A program made the translations under genes and the position numbers. Positions 7,126-9,330 of a stretch of 9,330 nt of DNA are shown piece by piece. The notes under the pieces were generated by a model, which saw only the letters and a list, made by a program, of their open reading frames with translations, did no database searches and was not told where the DNA came from. Within the stretch, counting starts at the first letter, position 1, and each line of letters starts with the position of its first letter. This stretch comes from Planctomycetota bacterium (GTDB taxonomy: Bacteria > Planctomycetota > Brocadiia > JAJRTI01). The stretch is from assembly GCA_024278415.1 (NCBI GenBank), contig JAJRTI010000719.1:1-9330 (forward strand). The letters are read 5' to 3'.

Positions 7126-7232
7126 CGTAAAACGTAAAGACGTAAAACGTAACCAGGCAGCTCGTGAGAAGATGCGCGCTTCACGCTTTACGTTTTACGT
7201 TTTACGTCTTCACGCCTTACGTCTTTACGTTT
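7126..7232. repeat. Heptamer inverted-repeat element A (CGTAAAA/CGTAAAG units)
   Basis: The left arm (7126-7152) reads CGTAAAA, CGTAAAG, A, CGTAAAA, CGTAA. The right arm (7179-7229) reads the same units on the other strand: CTTCACG, CTTTACG, TTTTACG, TTTTACG, T, CTTCACG, CCTTACG, T, CTTTACG. Bases 7126-7152 can pair with 7195-7221 at 24 of 27 positions around a 42-nt loop, and a second exact 16-bp pairing exists (7130-7145 with 7217-7232). The strict 7-bp period with single-base slips shows growth by unit duplication. It is AT-rich compared with its surroundings and non-coding. Closest named precedent known to me: the heptanucleotide short tandem repeats (STRR) of filamentous cyanobacteria, with different units. 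Confidence 0.8.
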
Positions 7233-7252
7233 CACTCCTCGCCTGGCATACT
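7224..7252 (+). promoter_or_regulatory. Weak promoter candidate for the oxidoreductase gene
   Basis: TTTACG (7224-7229, 4 of 6 to TTGACA) is followed by a 17-bp spacer and CATACT (7247-7252, 4 of 6 to TATAAT). The -35 hexamer is the last unit of heptamer element A, so the repeat may supply promoter parts. Transcription would begin near 7259. The match is weak and other starts are possible. Confidence 0.25.
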
Positions 7253-7320
7253 ACGCGCCCTCTTTTGGGAACACGAGCCATTCCCCTTTTCCCCCTCATC
7301 CGCCTCGGAGGATCCGACAC

Positions 7321-8325
7321 ATGGCTAAGGCCAAGAAGACCGCCCGCAAGCGTACGCCCAGGAAGAAGCTCAAGGTCGCCATTATCGGCGCGGGCGGCCG
7401 CGCGGTCAGCACGCATTACCCCGCGCTCGACGCCATGAAGGACGTGGAGATCGCGGCCGTGTGCGAACTGGACGCGGAACGCATGAACAAGGTGTGCGAC
7501 CAGTTCAAGATCGAAGGCCGCTACTCGGACTACAAGCAGATGGTCGAGGAGACCGCGCCGGACGCGGTGTACGCGATCATGCCGCCGCAGGTCCTTTACG
7601 GCGTGGTGGCCGATCTGCTCGAGATGAAGCAAAACGTGTTCATTGAGAAACCGCCCGCGGTCAGCAGCGAGCAGACGCGGCAGATGGCGATCCTTGCCGA
7701 GAAACACGGCGCCATCACCGGCGTCACGTTCCAACGCCGCTTCTCGCCGGTGCTCGTGAAAGCCAAGAAGATGTGCGAGGAACGCGGGGACCTCCACTCC
7801 TGCGTCGCCACGTTTTACAAGAACGCCCTCGGTGGCGCGCCATACTACAAAGGAGCCATGGACATCCTCACCTGCGACGCGATCCACGCGGTCGACACCC
7901 TACGCTGGATGGCTGGCGGCGAGGTCAAGAGCGTGGCGAGCGACGTGCGCCGGCTCCATGCCACGCACTACACGAGCCACTTCGCGCTCGTCACCTTCGA
8001 CTCCGGCGCCACGGGCATTCTGCAAACGAACTGGATGACCGGCCGGCGCTTCTTCACCGTCGAGATGCACGCGCCCGGCATCTCCGCGTTCATGGACCCG
8101 GAGGAAGGCGGCAACATTTACGCGGACGGCAAACTCGATCCCCTGGCCGCGCTCGGCCCCGCAGAAGCTGCCGGCGGACCCGAACCCTGGCGCGCATACG
8201 GCGGGTACGACACGAACCTCCACTTCATGGATTGCCTCCGCAAGAAGAAGCAGCCCCAGACCTGTTTCGAGGACGCGGTCAAGACCATGGAACTCATAGA
8301 CAAGATCTACGCGTCGCAAATCTGA
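7321..8325 (+). CDS. Gfo/Idh/MocA-family NAD(P)-dependent oxidoreductase
   Basis: 334 aa, normal for the family, which oxidises or reduces sugars, inositols and amino-sugar derivatives in the cytoplasm with NAD(P). The N-terminal Rossmann fold starts with VAIIGAGGRA (19-28), whose glycine-rich loop binds the dinucleotide. The EKP motif (109-111), which carries the conserved lysine, is followed by the alpha/beta C-terminal domain. DAIH (186-189) fits the family's catalytic D-x-x-H-type site. A 16-residue Lys/Arg-rich extension (AKAKKTARKRTPRKK) precedes the Rossmann fold and is not part of the family core. The start at ATG 7321 is well supported by GGAGGA (7307-7312) with an 8-nt spacer. It is followed on the same strand, after 175 bp, by a class III aminotransferase; such pairs are common in sugar and amino-sugar modification clusters. 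Heptamer repeat elements flank the gene on both sides. The exact substrate cannot be assigned. Confidence 0.88.
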   Translation: MAKAKKTARKRTPRKKLKVAIIGAGGRAVSTHYPALDAMKDVEIAAVCELDAERMNKVCDQFKIEGRYSDYKQMVEETAPDAVYAIMPPQVLYGVVADLLEMKQNVFIEKPPAVSSEQTRQMAILAEKHGAITGVTFQRRFSPVLVKAKKMCEERGDLHSCVATFYKNALGGAPYYKGAMDILTCDAIHAVDTLRWMAGGEVKSVASDVRRLHATHYTSHFALVTFDSGATGILQTNWMTGRRFFTVEMHAPGISAFMDPEEGGNIYADGKLDPLAALGPAEAAGGPEPWRAYGGYDTNLHFMDCLRKKKQPQTCFEDAVKTMELIDKIYASQI

Positions 8326-8378
8326 TCCGCTAAGACTCCGCGTGCGGGGGCTGTCGGTGGGCTCGTTTGCTAACGTTC

Positions 8379-8470
8379 CGTATTGCGTATTGCGTATTGC
8401 GTATTGCGTATTCCGTATTGATCCGTATTCAACGCGCGAACCGAGATACGGAATACGCAATACGAAATAC
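8379..8470. repeat. Heptamer inverted-repeat element B (CGTATTG/CGTATTC units)
   Basis: The left arm holds four tandem CGTATTG units (8379-8406), then CGTATTC, CGTATTG and, after ATC, CGTATTC (to 8430). The right arm (8446-8470) carries inverted units ATACG, GAATACG, CAATACG, AAATAC. A 19-bp stretch at 8400-8418 is perfectly complementary to 8446-8464 around a 27-nt loop. The 7-bp period and CGTA core match element A, but the rest of the unit differs. It sits between the oxidoreductase and aminotransferase genes and could act as a terminator, attenuator or RNA-stabilising stem in a joint transcript. Confidence 0.85.
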
Positions 8471-8480
8471 ACCTCACGAA

Positions 8481-8497
8481 GTTGCTCCAGGAGCAAC
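8481..8497 (+). promoter_or_regulatory. Hairpin containing the aminotransferase Shine-Dalgarno
   Basis: GTTGCTC-CAG-GAGCAAC is a perfect 7-bp stem with a 3-nt loop. The Shine-Dalgarno AGGAG (8489-8493) lies partly in the loop and partly in the 3' strand of the stem, 7 nt before ATG 8501. If it folds in the mRNA it would partly hide the ribosome-binding site, so it may tune translation. It follows directly on heptamer element B. No known regulator or ligand is implied. Confidence 0.5.
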
Positions 8498-8500
8498 CGA

Positions 8501-9330
8501 ATGCCTCAGCAGTCTTCCACGCGTGTCCCCCAATCCACGGCCCTCTTCGACCGCGCGCTTGAGCTGATGCCCGCCGGCACGCAACTCATCAGCCGTCGGC
8601 CGTCCATGTTCGCACGGGGCATCACGCCCATCTACGCGGAGCGCGCGAAGGGCTCGCACATCTGGGACGTGGACGGCGGCGAGTACATCGACTGGGGCTC
8701 CTCGTGCGGCGCGATCATCCTCGGCTACGCCCACGCCGCGGTCGACGCGGCCGTGAAGGAGCAGATCGACCGCGGCACGATCTACACGATCAACAGCGAG
8801 TTGGAGATCGAGTTGGCCGAAGACCTGATTCGCACGATCCCCTGCGCGGAGATGGTGCGCTACACCAAGGGCGGAGGCGAGGCCTGCGCGCTCGCGGTGC
8901 GCATCGCTCGCGGCGCGACCGGCCGGGACAAGATCCTTTTCTGCGGGTACCACGGGTGGCACGACTGGTACATCGCCGCGGGCCTGTCCCAGGGCACGCT
9001 CGACGCGCACCTCTTCCCGGGCATCGACCCCATCGGAGTGCCCCAGGCGCTCGCGGGCACGATCGAGCCCTTCGAGTACGGCGCCATCGACAGTCTCCAG
9101 CAGCGCCTCGACGCTAACCAAGGCGAGGTCGCGGCAATCATCATGGAGCCCATTCGCTCGCAAGTGCCCCCCGAGGGCTACCTCCAGGCCGTACGCGAGA
9201 TGGCGACCGACTACGGCGCCGTGCTCATCTTCGACGAGGTGTCGACCGGCCTGCGCCCCGCGCTCGGCGGCGCACAGGAACGCCTCGGCGTGACGCCCGA
9301 CATGGCCGCATTCGCCAAGAGCATGTCCAA
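8501..9330 (+). CDS. Class III aminotransferase, glutamate-1-semialdehyde aminomutase-like (3' end outside window)
   Basis: 276 complete codons are visible; members usually have 420-460 residues, so about 60% is here. PLP-dependent class III (fold type I) enzymes move amino groups or isomerise 2-amino aldehydes. The N-terminus (LFDRALELMPAGTQLISRRP, 15-34) and GSHIWDVDGGEYIDW (51-65) are typical of the HemL-like branch. YHGWHDW (150-156) stacks near the cofactor. FDEVSTG (244-250) carries the Asp that contacts the pyridine nitrogen. AFAKSMS (270-276) contains the Schiff-base lysine, Lys273, just before the window edge. The usual SGTEA phosphate-binding loop reads GGGEA (124-128). ATG 8501 is supported by AGGAG with a 7-nt spacer. 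The pairing with a sugar-type oxidoreductase, and the divergence from canonical HemL, argue for a transaminase of sugar or aldehyde substrates rather than haem biosynthesis, but this is inference. Confidence 0.85.
   Translation, partial: MPQQSSTRVPQSTALFDRALELMPAGTQLISRRPSMFARGITPIYAERAKGSHIWDVDGGEYIDWGSSCGAIILGYAHAAVDAAVKEQIDRGTIYTINSELEIELAEDLIRTIPCAEMVRYTKGGGEACALAVRIARGATGRDKILFCGYHGWHDWYIAAGLSQGTLDAHLFPGIDPIGVPQALAGTIEPFEYGAIDSLQQRLDANQGEVAAIIMEPIRSQVPPEGYLQAVREMATDYGAVLIFDEVSTGLRPALGGAQERLGVTPDMAAFAKSMS

Larger units (their letters stand above)
7054..7320. other. Divergent intergenic control region containing heptamer element A
   Basis: This 267-bp region lies between the exporter (-) and oxidoreductase (+) starts. 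It holds candidate promoters for both directions and the heptamer inverted-repeat element, all annotated separately. Between the element and the oxidoreductase start is a pyrimidine-rich stretch (7261-7304) followed by a strong Shine-Dalgarno. Confidence 0.5.

Noticed and set aside
8336..8349. A small hairpin after the oxidoreductase stop as an intrinsic terminator
   Set aside because: Only a 5-bp stem with no following T-run; element B just downstream is a far stronger structure.
7126..8470. The heptamer arrays as CRISPR repeats
   Set aside because: The units are 7 bp and directly adjacent without unique spacers, and no cas genes are present.
8367..8567. A 66-codon plus-strand frame through heptamer element B
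   Set aside because: It is only the translation of the tandem repeat plus an out-of-frame part of the aminotransferase gene.

Overview
The window is GC-rich (visibly well above 60% in coding DNA) and holds five protein genes with the look of an environmental, polysaccharide-degrading bacterium of the Planctomycetota / Lentisphaerota / Verrucomicrobiota / Hydrogenedentota kind. That placement is an inference from the gene content: a lipoprotein-type beta-propeller 'glycosidase', a very large modular GH20-like secreted protein with CBM9-like and LamG-like tails, a Gfo/Idh/MocA oxidoreductase and a class III aminotransferase. Nothing in the sequence fixes the phylum. There are no rRNA or tRNA genes, CRISPR arrays, transposases or phage genes that I can see.

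Layout. Bases 1-474 carry no convincing gene. They hold several short palindromes, a near-perfect sigma70-type promoter (TTGACA, 17 bp, AATAAT, at 252-280) and a leader of about 190 nt with three hairpins. The leader precedes a 572-aa predicted lipoprotein with a five-bladed-propeller glycosidase-like fold (475-2193, +). Converging on it, with only 28 bp between stops and a shared hairpin, is a 1325-aa modular secreted GH20-like protein (2222-6199, -). Upstream of that gene is a 180-bp palindrome-rich gap (6200-6378), then a LysE/RhtB-type exporter (6379-7053, -). A divergent control region (7054-7320) separates the exporter from a Gfo/Idh/MocA-type NAD(P)-dependent oxidoreductase (7321-8325, +). 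A 175-bp gap follows, then a glutamate-1-semialdehyde-aminomutase-like class III aminotransferase (8501 to the window end, +, incomplete; the PLP lysine is just inside).

How the genes may work together (inference): the two exported proteins would recognise and cleave complex, perhaps amino-sugar-containing, glycans outside the cytoplasm. The oxidoreductase and aminotransferase would act on sugar or amino-sugar derivatives in the cytoplasm. The LysE-type protein would export a small, probably amine-containing, solute. The genes are not one operon, so a single pathway is not proven.

The most unusual DNA is non-coding. The oxidoreductase gene is bracketed by two elements built from 7-bp units sharing a CGTA core (CGTAAAA/CGTAAAG upstream, CGTATTG/CGTATTC downstream), each folded as a long inverted repeat. 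Other points of interest are a perfect 7-bp hairpin that contains the Shine-Dalgarno sequence of the aminotransferase gene, a 15-bp direct repeat enclosing two mutually exclusive hairpins upstream of the large glycosidase gene, and a small palindrome-derived peptide (PCLPAGR) that looks inserted in frame into the large glycosidase. I do not see a recognisable new defence or mobile system here.
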